DNA of 64,000 bases from Setophaga petechia (GCA_024362935.1 JANCRA010000001.1:53169501-53233500), one strand, 5' to 3'. Positions 37,501 to 50,468 are shown, numbered from the stretch's first letter. Notes: generated by a model not told the origin, from the sequence alone. A program made the numbers and translations.

Positions 37501-37844
37501 TAAGGGTTGTTTAATCCAAAAAGCCCTGAGCTCCAGGCACACTGCAACTGCAAAAGGTATCCCAAGGGGAGCGCAAAAGCTCCACAACATGGCTGCCTCC
37601 ACAGCTTTTTCTTTGGTGCCATCCCTAACCCTAGGCTGATTTACCTGTCTAGGGCTAGGGTTAGGGTTACGCCTAGGGTTAGGGTTTTTTAAATGAGAAA
37701 GGCTTGAGCTCCAGACACAATTCAGCTGGCAAAGGCATTCCAAGGGGATCGAAAAAGTGCCACAACATGGCTGCCTCCGCACATTTTTCCTTGGGACCGT
37801 CCCTAACCCTAGGCTGATTGACCAGTTTAGGGGTTAGGGTTACG
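31534..37844 (+). repeat. HOR block R1 (18 units, 6,311 bp)
   Basis: Units 31534 through 34341 recur at 37845 through 40652 at a constant offset of 6,311 bp, 18 units long allowing for one 6-bp and one 1-bp deletion. Markers include CCTAAGGTAGGGG (31885), AAAAAGCACTGAG (32586), CAACTACAAAAGG (33639) and AGAAAGGCCTGAG with GGAATCCCAAGG (33990). A 5-unit internal duplication (1,755 bp) makes 33990-34691 match 35745-36446. Unit 31885 is 350 bp owing to GGTTAGGTTTTTT. The 345-bp unit at 36447 has its own kind of deletion. Confidence 0.8.
36447..36791 (+). repeat. Shortened 345-bp unit, second deletion class
   Basis: The end of half B reads CCCCACATTTAAGACCGTCCCAAACC, unlike the CCCATTTGGGACC of the P/Q class. 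Units 41003 (345 bp, CATTTGGAACCGTCCCAAACC) and 50642 (346 bp, CATTTGGGGACCGTCCCAAACC) share the GTCCCAAACC change. Units 36447 and 41003 also share GCTCGAGACAC and AAGCGGATCGAATAAGTGCC. This is an independent shortening of the same spot, which then varied further. The unit also carries a rare ATGGCGGCC. Confidence 0.8.
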
Positions 37845-40800
37845 CCTAGGGTAAGGGTTTTTAAATCCAGAAAGCCCTGAGCTCCAGGCACGCTGCAACT
37901 GCAAAAGATATCCCAAGGGGAGCGCAAAAGCTCCACAACATGGCTGCCTCCACAGCTTTTTCTTTGGTTCCATCCCTAACCCTAGGCTGATTTACCTGTC
38001 TAGGGCTAGGGTTAGGGTTACGCCTAGGGTTAGGGTTTTTTAAATGAGAAAGGCTTGAGCTCCAGACACAATTCAGCAGGCAAAGGCATCCCAAGTGGAT
38101 CGAAAAAGTGCCACAACATGGCTGCCTCCCCACATTTTTCCTTGGGACCGTCCCTAACCCTAGGCTGATTGACCAGTTTAGGGGTTAGGGTTACGCCTAA
38201 GGTAGGGGTTTTTTAATCCAGAAAGCCCTGAGCTCCAGGCACACTGCAACTGCAAAAGGTATCCCAAGGGGAGCGCAAAAGCGCCGCGACATCGCTGCCT
38301 CCACAGCTTTTTCTTTGGTGCCATCCCTAACCCTAGGCTGATTTACCTGTCTAGGGCTAGGGTTAGGGTTACGCCTAGGGTTAGGGTTTTTTAAATGAGA
38401 AAGGCTTGAGCTCCAGACACAATTCAGCTGGCAAAGGTATCCCAAGGGGATCGAAAAAGTGCCACAACATGGCTGCCTCCGCACATTTTCCTTGGGACCG
38501 TCCCTAACCCTAGGCTGATTGAGCAGTTTAGCGGTTAGGGTTACGCCTAGGGTAAGGGTTTTTTAATCCAGAAAGCCCTGAGCTCCAGGCACACTGCAAC
38601 TGCAAAAGGTATCCCAAGGGGAGCGCAAAAGCGCCGCGACATCGCTGCCTCCACAGCTTTTTCTTTGGTGCCATCCCTAACCCTAGGCTGATTTACCTGT
38701 CTAGGGCTAGGGTTAGGGTTAAGCCTAGGGTTAGGGTTTTTTAAATGAGAAAGGCTTGAGCTCCAGACACAATTCAGCAGGCAAAGGCATCCCAAGGGGA
38801 TCGAAAAAGTGCCACAACATGGCTGCCTCCGCACATTTTTCCTTGGGACCGTCCCTAACCCTAGGCTGATTGACCAGTTTAGGGGTTAGGGTTACGCCTA
38901 GGGTAAGGGTTGTTTAATCCAAAAAGCACTGAGATCCAGGCACACTGCAACTGCAAAAGGTATCCCAAGGGGAGCGCAAAAGCTCCACAACATGGCTTCC
39001 TCCACAGCTTTTTCTTTTGTGCCATCCCTAACCCTAGGCTGATTTACCTGTCTAGGGCTAGGGTTAGGGTTACGCCTAGGGTTAGGGTTTTTTAAATGAG
39101 AAAGGCTTGAGCTCCAGACACAATTCAGCTGGCAAAGGCATCCCAAGGGGATCGAAAAAGTGCCACAACATGGCTGCCTCCGCACATTTTTCCTTGGGAC
39201 CGTCCCTAACCCTAGGCTGATTGACCAATTTAGGGGATAGGGTTACGCCTAGGGTAAGGGTTTTTAAATCCAGAAAGCCCTGAGCTCCAGGCACGCTGCA
39301 ACTGCAAAAGGTATCCCAAGGGGAGCGCAAAAGTGCCACAACATGGCTGCCTCCACAGCTTTTTCTTTGGTTCCATCCCTAACCCTAGGCTGATTTACCT
39401 GTCTAGGGCTAGGGTTAGGGTTACGCCTAGGGTTAGGGTTTTTTAAATGAGAAAGGCTTGAGCTCCAGACACAATTCAGCAGGCAAAGGCATCCCAAGGG
39501 GATCGAAAAAGTGCCACAACATGGCTGCCTCCCCACATTTTTCCTTGGGACCGTCCCTAACCCTAGGCTGATTGACCAGTTTAGGGGTTAGGGTTACGCC
39601 TAGGGTAAGGGTTTTTTAATCCAGAAAGCCCTGAGCTCCAGGCACACTGCAACTGCAAAAGGCATCCCAAGGGGAGCCCAAAAGCTCCACAACATGGCTG
39701 CCTCCACAGCTTTTTCTTTGGTGCCATCCCTAACCCTAGGCTGATTTACCTGTCTAGGGCTAGGGTTAGGGTTACGCCTAGGGTTAGGGTTTTTTAAATG
39801 AGAAAGGCTTGAGCTCCAGACGCAATTCAGCAGGCAAAGGCATCCCAAGGGGATCGAAAAAGTGCCACAACATGGCTGCCTCCGCACATTTTTCGTTGGG
39901 ACCGTCCCTAACCCTAGGCTGATTGACCAGTTTAGGGGTTAGGGTTACGCCTAGGGTAAGGGTTTTTTAATCCAGAAAGCCCTGAGCTCCAGGCACACTG
40001 CAACTACAAAAGGCATCCCAAGGGGAGCCCAAAAGCTCCACAACATGGCTGCCTCCACAGCTTTTTCTTTGGTGCCATCCCTAACCCTAGGCTGATTTAC
40101 CTGTCTAGGGCTAGGGTTAGGGTTACGCCTAGGGTTAGGGTTTTTTAAATGAGAAAGGCTTGAGCTCCAGACACAATTCAGCAGGCAAAGGCATCCCAAG
40201 GGGATCGAAAAAGTGCTGCAACATGGCTGCCTCCGCACATTTTTCCTTGGGACCGTCCCTAACCCTAGGCTGATTGGCCAGTTTAGTAGTTAGGGTTACG
40301 CCTAGGGTAAGGGTTTTTTAATCCAGAAAGGCCTGAGCTCCAGGCACACTGCAACTGCAAAAGGTATCCCAAGGGGAGCGCAAAAGCGCCGCGACATCGC
40401 TGCCTCCACAGCTTTTTCTTTGGTGCCATCCCTAACCCTAGGCTGATTTACCTGTCTAGGGCTAGAGTTAGGGTTACGCCTAGGGTTAGGGTTTTTGAAA
40501 TGAGAAAGGCTTGAGCCCCAGACACAATTCAGCTGGCAAAGGAATCCCAAGGGGATCGAAAAAGTGCCGCAACATGGCTGCCTCCGCACATTTTTCCTTG
40601 GGACCGTCCCTAACCCTAGGCTGATTGACCTGTTTTGGGGTTAGGGTTATGCCTAGTGTAAGGGTTTTTTAATCCAGAAAGCCCTGAGCTCCAGGCACGC
40701 TGCAACTGCAAAAGGTATCCCAAGGGGAGCGCAAAAGCGCCACGACATCGCTGACTCCACAGATTTTTCTTTGGTGCCATCCCTAACCCTATGCTGATTT

Positions 40801-41347
40801 ACCTGTCTAGGGCTAGAGTTAGGGTTCCGCCTAGGGTTAGGGTTTTTTAAATGAGAAAGGCTTGAGCTCCAGACACAATTCAGCTGGCAAAGGCATCCCA
40901 AGGGGATCGAAAAAGTGCCGCAACATGGCTGCCTCCGCACATTTTTCCTTGGGACCGTCCCTAACCCTAGGCTGATTGACCAGTTTAGGGGTTAGGGTTA
41001 CGCCTAGGGTAAGGGTTTTTTAATCCAGAAAGCCCTGAGCTCCAGGCACACTGCAACTGCAAAAGGTATCCCAAGGGGAGCGCAAAAGCGCCACGACATC
41101 GCTGCCTCCACAGCTTTTTCTTTGGTGCCATCCCTAACCCTAGGCTGATTTACCTGTCTAGGGCTAGAGTTAGGGTTACGCCTAGGGTTAGGGTTTTTTA
41201 AATGAGAAAGGCTTGAGCTCGAGACACAATTCAGCTGGCAAAGGTATCCCAAGCGGATCGAATAAGTGCCACAACATGGCTGCCTCCCCACATTTGGAAC
41301 CGTCCCAAACCCTAGGCTGATTGACCAGTTTTGGGGTTAGGGTTACG
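37845..41347 (+). repeat. HOR block R2, truncated (10 units)
   Basis: This is the second copy of R at an offset of 6,311 bp from 31534. It keeps the order CCTAAGGTAGGGG unit (38196), AAAAAGCACTGAG unit (38897), CAACTACAAAAGG unit (39950), and AGAAAGGCCTGAG unit (40301). Unit 38196 is 350 bp because of CACATTTTCCTTGG, a different base loss from that in 31885. Unit 41003 (345 bp) resembles 36447 rather than 34692, so the copy has skipped forward by five units at about 41,003 and ends there. Confidence 0.8.
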
Positions 41348-42048
41348 CCTAGGGTAAGGGTTTTTTAATCCAGAAAGCCCTGAGCTCCAGGCACACTGCA
41401 ACTGCAAAAGGTATCCCAAGGGGAGCCAAAAGCTCCACAACATGACTGCCTCCACAGCTTTTTCTTTGGTGCCATCCCTAACCCTAGGGTGATTTACCTG
41501 TCTAGGGCTAGGGTTAGGGTTACGCCTAGGGTTAGGGTTTTTGAAATGAGAAAGGCTTGAGCTCAAGACACAATTCAGCTGGCTAAGGCATCCCAAGGGG
41601 ATCGAAAAAGTGCCGCAACATGGCTGCCTCGGCACATTTTTCCTTGGGACCGTCCCTAACCCTAGGCTAATAGACCAATTTAGGAGTTAGGGTCACACCT
41701 AGGGTAAGGGTTTTTAAATCCAGAAAGCCCTGAGCTCCAGGCACGCTGCAACTGCAAAAGGTATCCCAAGGGGAGCGCAAAAGCTCCCTAACATGGCTGC
41801 CTCCACAGCTTTTTCTTTGCTGCCATCCCTAACCCTAGGCTGATTTACCTGTCTAGGGCTAGGGTTAGGGTTACGCCTAGGGTTAGGGTTTTTGAAATGA
41901 GAAAGGCTTGAGCTCCAGACACAATTCAGCAGGCAAAGGCATCCCAAGGGGATCGAAAAAGTGCCGCAACATGGCTGCCTCCGCACATTTTTCCTTGGGA
42001 CCGTCCCTAACCCTAGGCTGATTGACCAGTTTAGTAGTTAGGGTTACG
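41348..42048 (+). repeat. S-family leading partial copy (2 units)
   Basis: Unit 41348 (350 bp, ACATGACTG, CCTAGGGTGATT, CAGCTGGCTAAGG) matches 43102 at 1,754 bp. Unit 41698 (CACACCTAGGG head, CTCCCTAACATGG) corresponds in part to 43452. CTAATAGACCAATTTAGG at the junction between them recurs only near 52010. Confidence 0.75.
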
Positions 42049-44153
42049 CCTAGGGTAAGGGTTTTTTAATCCAGAAAGCCCTGAGCTCCAGGCACACTGC
42101 AACTGCAAAAGGTATCCCAAGGGGAGCGCAAAAGCGCCGCGACATCACTGCCTCCACAGCTTTTTCTTTGGTGCCATCCCTAACCCTAGGCTGATTTACC
42201 TGTCTAGGGCTAGGGTTAGGGTTACGCCTAGGGTTAGGGTTTTTTAAATGAGAAAGGCTTGAGCTCAAGACACAATTCAGCTGGCAAAGGCATCCCAAGG
42301 GGATCGAAAAAGTGCAGCAACATGGTTTCCTCCGCACATTTTTCCTTGGGACCGTCCCTAACCCTAGGCTGATTGACCAGTTTAGTAGTTAGGGTTATGA
42401 CTAGGGCAAGGGTTTTTTAATCCAAAACGCCCTGAGCTCCAGGCACACTGCAACTGCAAAAGGTATCCCAAGGGGAGCGCAAAAGCCCCACAACATGGCT
42501 GCCTCCACAGCTTTTTCTTTGGTTCCATCCCTAACCCTAGGCTGATTTACCTGTCTAGGGCTAGGGTTAGGGTTACGCCTAGGGTTAGGGTTTTTTAAAT
42601 GAGAAAGGCTTGAGCTCCAGGCACGATTCAGCAGGCAAAGGCATCCCAAGGGGATCGAAAAAGTGCCACAACATGGCTGCCTCCGCACATTTTTCCTTGG
42701 GACCGTCCCTAACCCTAGGCTGATTGACCAGTTTAGCGGTTAGGGTTACGCCTAGGGTAAGGGTTTTTTAATCCAGAAAGCCCTGAGCTCCAGGCACACT
42801 GCAACTGCAAAAGGTATCCCAAGGGGAGCGCAAAAGCTCCACAACATGGCTGCCTCCACAGCTTTTTCTTTGGTGCCATCCCTAACCCTAGGCTGATTTA
42901 CCTGTCTAGGGCTAGGGTTAGGGTTACGCCTAGGGTTAGGGTTTTTGAAATGAGAAAGGCTTGAACTCCAGACACAATTCAGCAGGCAAAGGCATCCCAA
43001 GGGGATCGAAAAAGTGCCGCAACATGGCTGCCTCCGCACATTTTTCCTTGGGACCGTCCCTAACCCTAGGCTGATTGACCAGTTTAGGGGTTAGGGTTAC
43101 GCCTAGGGTAAGGGTTTTTTAATCCAGAAAGCCCTGAGCTCCAGGCACACTGCAACTGCAAAAGGTATCCCAAGGGGAGCCAAAAGCTCCACAACATGAC
43201 TGCCTCCACAGCTTTTTCTTTGGTGCCATCCCTAACCCTAGGGTGATTTACCTGTCTAGGGCTAGGGTTAGGGTTACGCCTAGGGTTAGGGTTTTTGAAA
43301 TGAGAAAGGCTTGAGCTCAAGACACAATTCAGCTGGCTAAGGCATCCCAAGGGGATCGAAAAAGTGCCGCAACATGGCTGCCTCCGCACATTTTTCCTTG
43401 GGACCGTCCCTAACCCTAGGCTGATAGACCAGTTTAGGAGTTAGCGTCACGCCTAGGGTAAGGGTTTTTAAATCCAGAAAGCCCTGAGCTCCGGGCACGC
43501 TGCAACTGCAAAAGGTATCCCAAGGGGAGCGCAAAAGCTCCATAACATGGCTGCCTCCACAGCTTTTTCTTTGGTGCCATCCCTAACCCTAGGCTGATTT
43601 ACCTGTCTAGGGCTAGGGTTAGGGTTACGCCTAGGGTTAGGGTTTTTTAAATGAGAAAGGCTTGAGCTCCAGACACAATTCAGCAGGCAAAGGCATCCCA
43701 AGGGGATCGAAAAAGTGCCACAACATGGCTGCCTCCGCACATTTTTCCTTGGGACCGTCCCTAACCCTAGGCTGATTGACCAGTTTAGGGGTTAGGGTTA
43801 CGCCTAGGTTAAGGGTTTTTAAATCCAGAATTCCCTGAGCTCCAGGCACGCTGCAACTGCAAAAGGTATCCCAAGGGGAGCGCAAAAGCGCCACAACATG
43901 GCTGCCTCCACAGCTTTTTCTTTGGTTCCATCCCTAACCCTAGGCTGATTTACCTGTCTAGGGCTAGGGTTAGGGTTACGCCTAGGGTTAGGGTTTTTGA
44001 AATGAGAAAGGCTTGAGCTCCAGACACAATTCAGCAGGCAAAGGCATCCCAAGGGGATCGAAAAAGTGCCGCAACATGGCTGCCTCCGCACATTTTTCCT
44101 TGGGACCGTCCCTAACCCTAGGCTGATTGACCAGTTTAGTAGTTAGGGTTACG
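42049..44153 (+). repeat. HOR copy S1 (6 units, 2,105 bp)
   Basis: Units 42049, 42400, 42751, 43102, 43452 and 43803. Markers are GTGCAGCAACATGGTTTCC (42049), ATGACTAGGGCAAGGG with CCAAAACGCC (42400), the 350-bp ACATGACTG unit (43102), GTTAGCGTCACG (head of 43452), and CCTAGGTTAAGG with CCAGAATTCCCTG (43803). All recur at +2,105 bp in S2. The GAATTC in unit 43803 (43828-43833) occurs only here and at 45933-45938. Confidence 0.88.
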
Positions 44154-46258
44154 CCTAGGGTAAGGGTTTTTTAATCCAGAAAGCCCTGAGCTCCAGGCAC
44201 ACTGCAACTGCAAAAGGTATCCCAAGGGGAGCGCAAAAGCGCCGCGACATCACTGCCTCCACAGCTTTTTCTTTGGTGCCATCCCTAACCCTAGGCTGAT
44301 TTACCTGTCTAGGGCTAGGGTTAGGGTTACGCCTAGGGTTAGGGTTTTTTAAATGAGAAAGGCTTGAGCTCCAGACACAATTCAGCTGGCAAAGGCATCC
44401 CAAGGGGATCGAAAAAGTGCAGCAACATGGTTTCCTCCGCACATTTTTCCTTGGGACCGTCCCTAACCCTAGGCTGATTGACCAGTTTAGTAGTTAGGGT
44501 TATGACTAGGGCAAGGGTTTTTTAATCCAAAACGCCCTGAGCTCCAGGCACACTGCAACTGCAAAAGGTATCCCAAGGGGAGCGCAAAAGCCCCACAACA
44601 TGGCTGCCTCCACAGCTTTTTCTTTGGTTCCATCCCTAACCCTAGGCTGATTTACCTGTCTAGGGCTAGGGTTAGGGTTACGCCTAGGGTTAGGGTTTTT
44701 TAAATGAGAAAGGCTTGAGCTCCAGGCACGATTCAGCAGGCAAAGGCATCCCAAGGGGATCGAAAAAGTGCCACAACATGGCTGCCTCCGCACATTTTTC
44801 CTTGGGACCGTCCCTAACCCTAGGCTGATTGACCAGTTTAGCGGTTAGGGTTACGCCTAGGGTAAGGGTATTTTAATCCAGAAAGCCCTGAGCTCCAGGC
44901 ACACTGCAACTGCAAAAGGTATCCCAAGGGGAGCGCAAAAGCTCCACAACATGGCTGCCTCCACAGCTTTTTCTTTGGTGCCATCCCTAACCCTAGGCTG
45001 ATTTACCTGTCTAGGGCTAGGGTTAGGGTTACGCCTAGGGTTAGGGTTTTTGAAATGAGAAAGGCTTGAGCTCCAGACACAATTCAGCAGGCAAAGGCAT
45101 CCCAAGGGGATCGAAAAAGTGCCGCAACATGGCTGCCTCCGCACATTTTTCCTTGGGACCGTCCCTAACCCTAGGCTGATTGACCAGTTTAGGGGTTAGG
45201 GTTACGCCTAGGGTAAGGGTTTTTTAATCCAGAAAGCCCTGAGCTCCAGGCACACTGCAACTGCAAAAGGTATCCCAAGGGGAGCCAAAAGCTCCACAAC
45301 ATGACTGCCTCCACAGCTTTTTCTTTGGTGCCATCCCTAACCCTAGGGTGATTTACCTGTCTAGGGCTAGGGTTAGGGTTACGCCTAGGGTTAGGGTTTT
45401 TGAAATGAGAAAGGCTTGAGCTCAAGACACAATTCAGCTGGCTAAGGCATCCCAAGGGGATCGAAAAAGTGCCGCAACATGGCTGCCTCCGCACATTTTT
45501 CCTTGGGACCGTCCCTAACCCTAGGCTGATAGACCAGTTTAGGAGTTAGCGTCACGCCTAGGGTAAGGGTTTTTAAATCCAGAAAGCCCTGAGCTCCAGG
45601 CACGCTGCAACTGCAAAAGGTATCCCAAGGGGAGCGCAAAAGCTCCACAACATGGCTGCCTCCACAGCTTTTTCTTTGGTGCCATCCCTAACCCTAGGCT
45701 GATTTACCTGTCTAGGGCTAGGGTTAGGGTTACGCCTAGGGTTAGGGTTTTTTAAATGAGAAAGGCTTGAGCTCCAGACACAATTCAGCAGGCAAAGGCA
45801 TCCCAAGGGGATCGAAAAAGTGCCACAACATGGCTGCCTCCGCACATTTTTCCTTGGGACCGTCCCTAACCCTAGGCTGATTGACCAGTTTAGGGGTTAG
45901 GGTTACGCCTAGGTTAAGGGTTTTTAAATCCAGAATTCCCTGAGCTCCAGGCACGCTGCAACTGCAAAAGGTATCCCAAGGGGAGCGGAAAAGCGCCACA
46001 ACATGGCTGCCTCCACAGCTTTTTCTTTGGTTCCATCCCTAACCCTAGGCTGATTTACCTGTCTAGGGCTAGGGTTAGGGTTACGCCTAGGGTTAGGGTT
46101 TTTTAAATGAGAAAGGCTTGAGCTCCAGACACAATTCAGCAGGCAAAGGCATCCCAAGGGGATCGAAAAAGTGCCACAACATGGCTGCCTCCGCACATTT
46201 TTCCTTGGGACCGTCCCTAACCCTAGGCTGATTGAGCAGTTTAGGGGTTAGGGTTACG
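44154..46258 (+). repeat. HOR copy S2 (6 units, 2,105 bp)
   Basis: Repeats S1 unit by unit at an offset of exactly 2,105 bp with only scattered single-base differences, for example CCAGACAC for CAAGACAC in the first unit and GGTATTTTAATCC in unit 44856. This is among the closest copy pairs in the window and so probably one of the most recent duplications. Confidence 0.88.
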
Positions 46259-48714
46259 CCTAGGGTAAGGGTTGTTTAATCCAGAAAGCCCTGAGCTCCA
46301 GGCACACTGCAACTGCAAAAGGTATCCCAAGGGGAGCGCAAAAGCGCCACGACATCGCTGCCTCCACAGCTTTTTCTTTGGTGCCATCCCTAACCCTAGG
46401 CTGATTTACCTGTCTAGGGCTAGGGTTAGGGTTAAGCCTAGGGTTAGGGTTTTTGAAATGAGAAAGGCTTGAGCTCCAGACACAATTCAGCTGGCAAAGG
46501 TATCCCAAGGGGATCGAAAAAGTGCCACAACATGGCTGCCTCGGCACATTTTTCCTTGGGACCGTCCCTAACCCTGGGCTGATTGACCAGTTTTGGGGTT
46601 AGGGTTACGCCTAGGGTAAGGGTTTTTTAATCCAGAAAGCCCTGAGCTCCAGGCACACTGCAACTGCAAAAGGTATCCCAAGGGGAGCGCAAAAGCGCCA
46701 CGACATCGCTGCCTCCACAGCTTTTTCTTTGGTGCCATCCCTAACCCTAGGCTGATTTACCTGTCTAGGGCTAGGGTTAGGGTTACGCCTAGGGTTAGGG
46801 TTTTTTAAATGAGAAAGGCTTGAGCTCCAGACACAATTCACCTGGCAAAGGTATCCCAAGGGGATCGAAAAAGTGCCACAACATGGCTGCCTCCGCACAT
46901 TTTTCCTTGGGACCGTCCCTAACCCTAGGCTGATTGACCAGTTTAGTAGTTAGGGTTACGCCTAGGGTAAGGGTTTTTTAATCCAGAAAGCCCTGAGCTC
47001 CAGGCACACTGCAACTGCAAAAGGTATCCCAAGGGGAGCGCAAAAGCCCCACAACATGGCTGCCTCCACAGCTTTTTCTTTGGTTCCATCCCTAACCCTA
47101 GGCTGATTTACCTGTCTAGGGCTAGGGTTAGGGTTACGCCTAGGGTTAGGGTTTTTGAAATGAGAAAGGCTTGAGCTCCAGGCACGATTCAGCAGGCAAA
47201 GGCATCCCAAGGGGATCGAAAAAGTGCCACAACATGGCTGCCTCCGCACATTTTTCCTTGGGACCGTCCCTAACCCTAGGCTGATTGACCAGTTTAGGGG
47301 TTAGGGTTACGCCTAGGGTAAGGGTTTTTTAATCCAGAAAGCCCTGAGCTCCAGGCACACTGCAACTGCAAAAGGTATCCCAAGGGGAGCGCAAAAGCTC
47401 CACAACATGGCTGCCTCCACAGCTTTTTCTTTGGTGCCATCCCTAACCCTAGGCTGATTTACCTGTCTAGGGCTAGGGTTAGGGTTACGCCTAGGGTTAG
47501 GGTTTTTGAAATGAGAAAGGCTTGAGCTCCAGACACAATTCAGCAGGCAAAGGCATCCCAAGGGGATCGAAAAAGTGCCGCAACATGGCTGCCTCCGCAC
47601 ATTTTTCCTTGGGACCGTCCCTAACCCTAGGCTGATTGACCAGTTTAGGGGTTAGGGTTACGCCTAGGGTAAGGGTTTTTTAATCCAGAAAGCCCTGAGC
47701 TCCAGGCACACTGCAACTGCAAAAGGTATCCCAAGGGGAGCCAAAAGCTCCACAACATGACTGCCTCCACAGCTTTTTCTTTGGTGCCATCCCTAACCCT
47801 AGGCTGATTTACCTGTCTAGGGCTAGGGTTAGGGTTACGCCTAGGGTTAGGGTTTTTGAAATGAGAAAGGCTTGAGCTCAAGACACAATTCAGCTGGCTA
47901 AGGCATCCCAAGGGGATCGAAAAAGTGCCGCAACATGGCTGCCTCCGCACATTTTTCCTTGGGACCGTCCCTAACCCTAGGCTGATAGACCAGTTTAGGA
48001 GTTAGGGTCACGCCTAGGGTAAGGGTTTTCAAATCCAGAAAGCCCTGAGCTCCAGGCACGCTGCAACTGCAAAAGGTATCCCAAGGGGAGCGCAAAAGCG
48101 CCACGACATCGCTGCCTCCACAGCTTTTTCTTTGGTGCCATCCCTAACCCTAGGCTGATTTACCTGTCTAGGGCTAGGGTTAGGGTTACGCCTAGGGTTA
48201 GGGTTTTTTAAATGAGAAAGGCTTGAGCTCCAGACACAATTCAGCAGGCAAAGGCATCCCAAGGGGATCGAAAAAGTGCCACAACATGGCTGCCTCCGCA
48301 CATTTTTCCTTGGGACCGTCCCTAACCCTAGGCTGATTGACCAGTTTAGGGGTTAGGGTTACGCCTAGGTTAAGGGTTTTTAAATCCAGAAAGCCCTGAG
48401 CTCCAGGCACGCTGCAACTGCAAAAGGTATCCCAAGGGGAGCGCAAAAGCGCCACAACATGGCTGCCTCCACAGCTTTTTCTTTGGTTCCATCCCTAACC
48501 CTAGGCTGATTTACCTGTCTAGGGCTAGGGTTAGGGTTACGCCTAGGGTTAGGGTTTTTTAAATGAGAAAGGCTTGAGCTCCAGACACAATTCACCTGGC
48601 AAAGGTATCCCTAGGGGATCGAAAAAGTGCCACAACATGGCTGCCTCCGCACATTTTTCCTTGGGACCGTCCCTAACCCTAGGCTGATTGAGCAGTTTAG
48701 GGGTTAGGGTTACG
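46259..48714 (+). repeat. HOR copy S3 (7 units, 2,456 bp)
   Basis: Units 46961, 47312, 47663, 48013 and 48364 match 44505, 44856, 45207, 45557 and 45908 at +2,456 bp. The first unit of S1 and S2 is replaced by two different units, 46259 (GTTGTTT head, GTTAAGCC, TTTTTGAAATG) and 46610 (TTCACCTGGCAAAGGTATCCC). This makes a 7-unit period. The CCTAGGTTAAGG head persists in 48364 but GAATTC does not. Confidence 0.83.
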
Positions 48715-49416
48715 CCTAGGGTAAGGGTTGTTTAATCCAGAAAGCCCTGAGCTCCAGGCACACTGCAACTGCAAAAGGTATCCCAAGGGGAGCGCAAAAG
48801 CGCCACGACATCGCTGCCTCCACAGCTTTTTCTTTGGTGCCATCCCTAACCCTAGGCTGATTTACCTGTCTAGGGCTAGGGTTAGGGTTAAGCCTAGCGT
48901 TAGGGTTTTTTAAATGAGAAAGGCTTGAGCTCCAGACACAATTCACCTGGCAAAGGTATCCCAAGGGGATCGAAAAAGTGCCACAACATGGCTGCCTCGG
49001 CACATTTTTCCTTGGGACCGTCCCTAACCCTAGGCTGATTGACCAGTTTTGGGGTTAGGGTTACGCCTAGGGTAAGGGTTTTTTAATCCAGAAAGCCCTG
49101 AGCTCCAGGCACACTGCAACTGCAAAAGGTATCCCAAGGGGAGCGCAAAAGCGCCACGACATCGCTGCCTCCACAGCTTTTTCTTTGGTGCCATCCCTAA
49201 CCCTAGGCTGATTTACCTGTCTAGGGCTAGGGTTAGGGTTACGCCTAGGGTTAGGGTTTTTTAAATGAGAAAGGCTTGAGCTCCAGACACAATTCACCTG
49301 GCAAAGGTATCCCAAGGGGATCGAAAAAGTGCCACAACATGGCTGCCTCCCCACATTTTTCCTTGGGACCGTCCCTAACCCTAGGCTGATTGACCAATTT
49401 AGGGGATAGGGTTACG
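48715..49416 (+). repeat. HOR copy S4, truncated (2 units)
   Basis: Units 48715 and 49066 match 46259 and 46610 at +2,456 bp. Near the end of unit 49066 (about 49350-49400) the sequence switches to the CCCCACATTTTTCC and GACCAATTTAGGGGATAGGG of the R family, so the S copy is cut off by a recombination point in half B. Confidence 0.78.
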
Positions 49417-50468
49417 CCTAGGGTAAGGGTTTTTAAATCCAGAAAGCCCTGAGCTCCAGGCACGCTGCAACTGCAAAAGGTATCCCAAGGGGAGCGCAAA
49501 AGTGCCACAACATGGCTGCCTCCACAGCTTTTTCTTTGGTTCCATCCCTAACCCTAGGCTGATTTACCTGTCTAGGGCTAGGGTTAGGGTTACGCCTAGG
49601 ATTAGGGTTTTTTAAATGAGAAAGGCTTGAGCTCCAGACACAATTCAGCAGGCAAAGGCATCCCAAGTGGATCGAAAAAGTGCCACAACATGGCTGCCTC
49701 CCCACATTTTTCCTTGGGACCGTCCCTAACCCTAGGCTGATTGACCAGTTTTGGGGTTAGGGTTACGCCTAAGGTAGGGGTTTTTTAATCCAGAAAGCCC
49801 TGAGCTCCAGGCACACTGCAACTGCAAAAGGTATCCCAAGGGGAGCGCAAAAGCGCCGCGACATCGCTGCCTCCACAGCTTTTTCTTTGGTGCCATCCCT
49901 AACCCTAGGCTGATTTACCTGTCTAGGGCTAGGGTTAGGGTTACGCCTAGGGTTAGGTTTTTTAAATGAGAAAGACTTGAGCTCCAGACACAATTCAGCT
50001 GGCAAAGGTATCCCAAGGGGATCGAAAAAGTGCCACAACATGGCTGCCTCCGCACATTTTTCCTTGGGACCGTCCCTAACCCTAGGCTGATTGAGCTGTT
50101 TAGCGGTTAGGGTTACGCCTAGGGTAAGGGTTTTTTAATCCAGAAAGCCCTGAGCTCCAGGCACACTGCAACTGCAAAAGGTATCCCAAGGGGAGCGCAA
50201 AAGCGCGGCGACATCGCTGCCTCCACAGCTTTTTCTTTGGTGCCATCCCTAACCCTAGGCTGATTTACCTGTCTAGGGCTAGGGTTAGGGTTACGCCTAG
50301 GGTTAGGGTTTTTGAAATGAGAAAGGCTTGAGCTCCAGACACAATTCAGCAGGCAAAGGCATCCCAAGGGGATCGAAAAAGTGCCACAACATGGCTGCCT
50401 CCGCACATTTTTCCTTGGGACCGTCCCTAACCCTAGGCTGATTGACCAGTTTAGGGGTTAGGGTTACG
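49417..50468 (+). repeat. R-family segment copied from about 31.5-32.6 kb
   Basis: Units 49417, 49768 and 50118 match 31534, 31885 and 32235 at a constant offset of 17,883 bp. They share rare states: CCTAGGATTAGGG, CCAAGTGGATCG, CCTAAGGTAGGGG, the one-base deletion GGTTAGGTTTTTT that makes unit 49768 350 bp, and GAGCTGTTTAGCGG. A shared private deletion together with the shared order argues for copying rather than chance. Confidence 0.85.
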
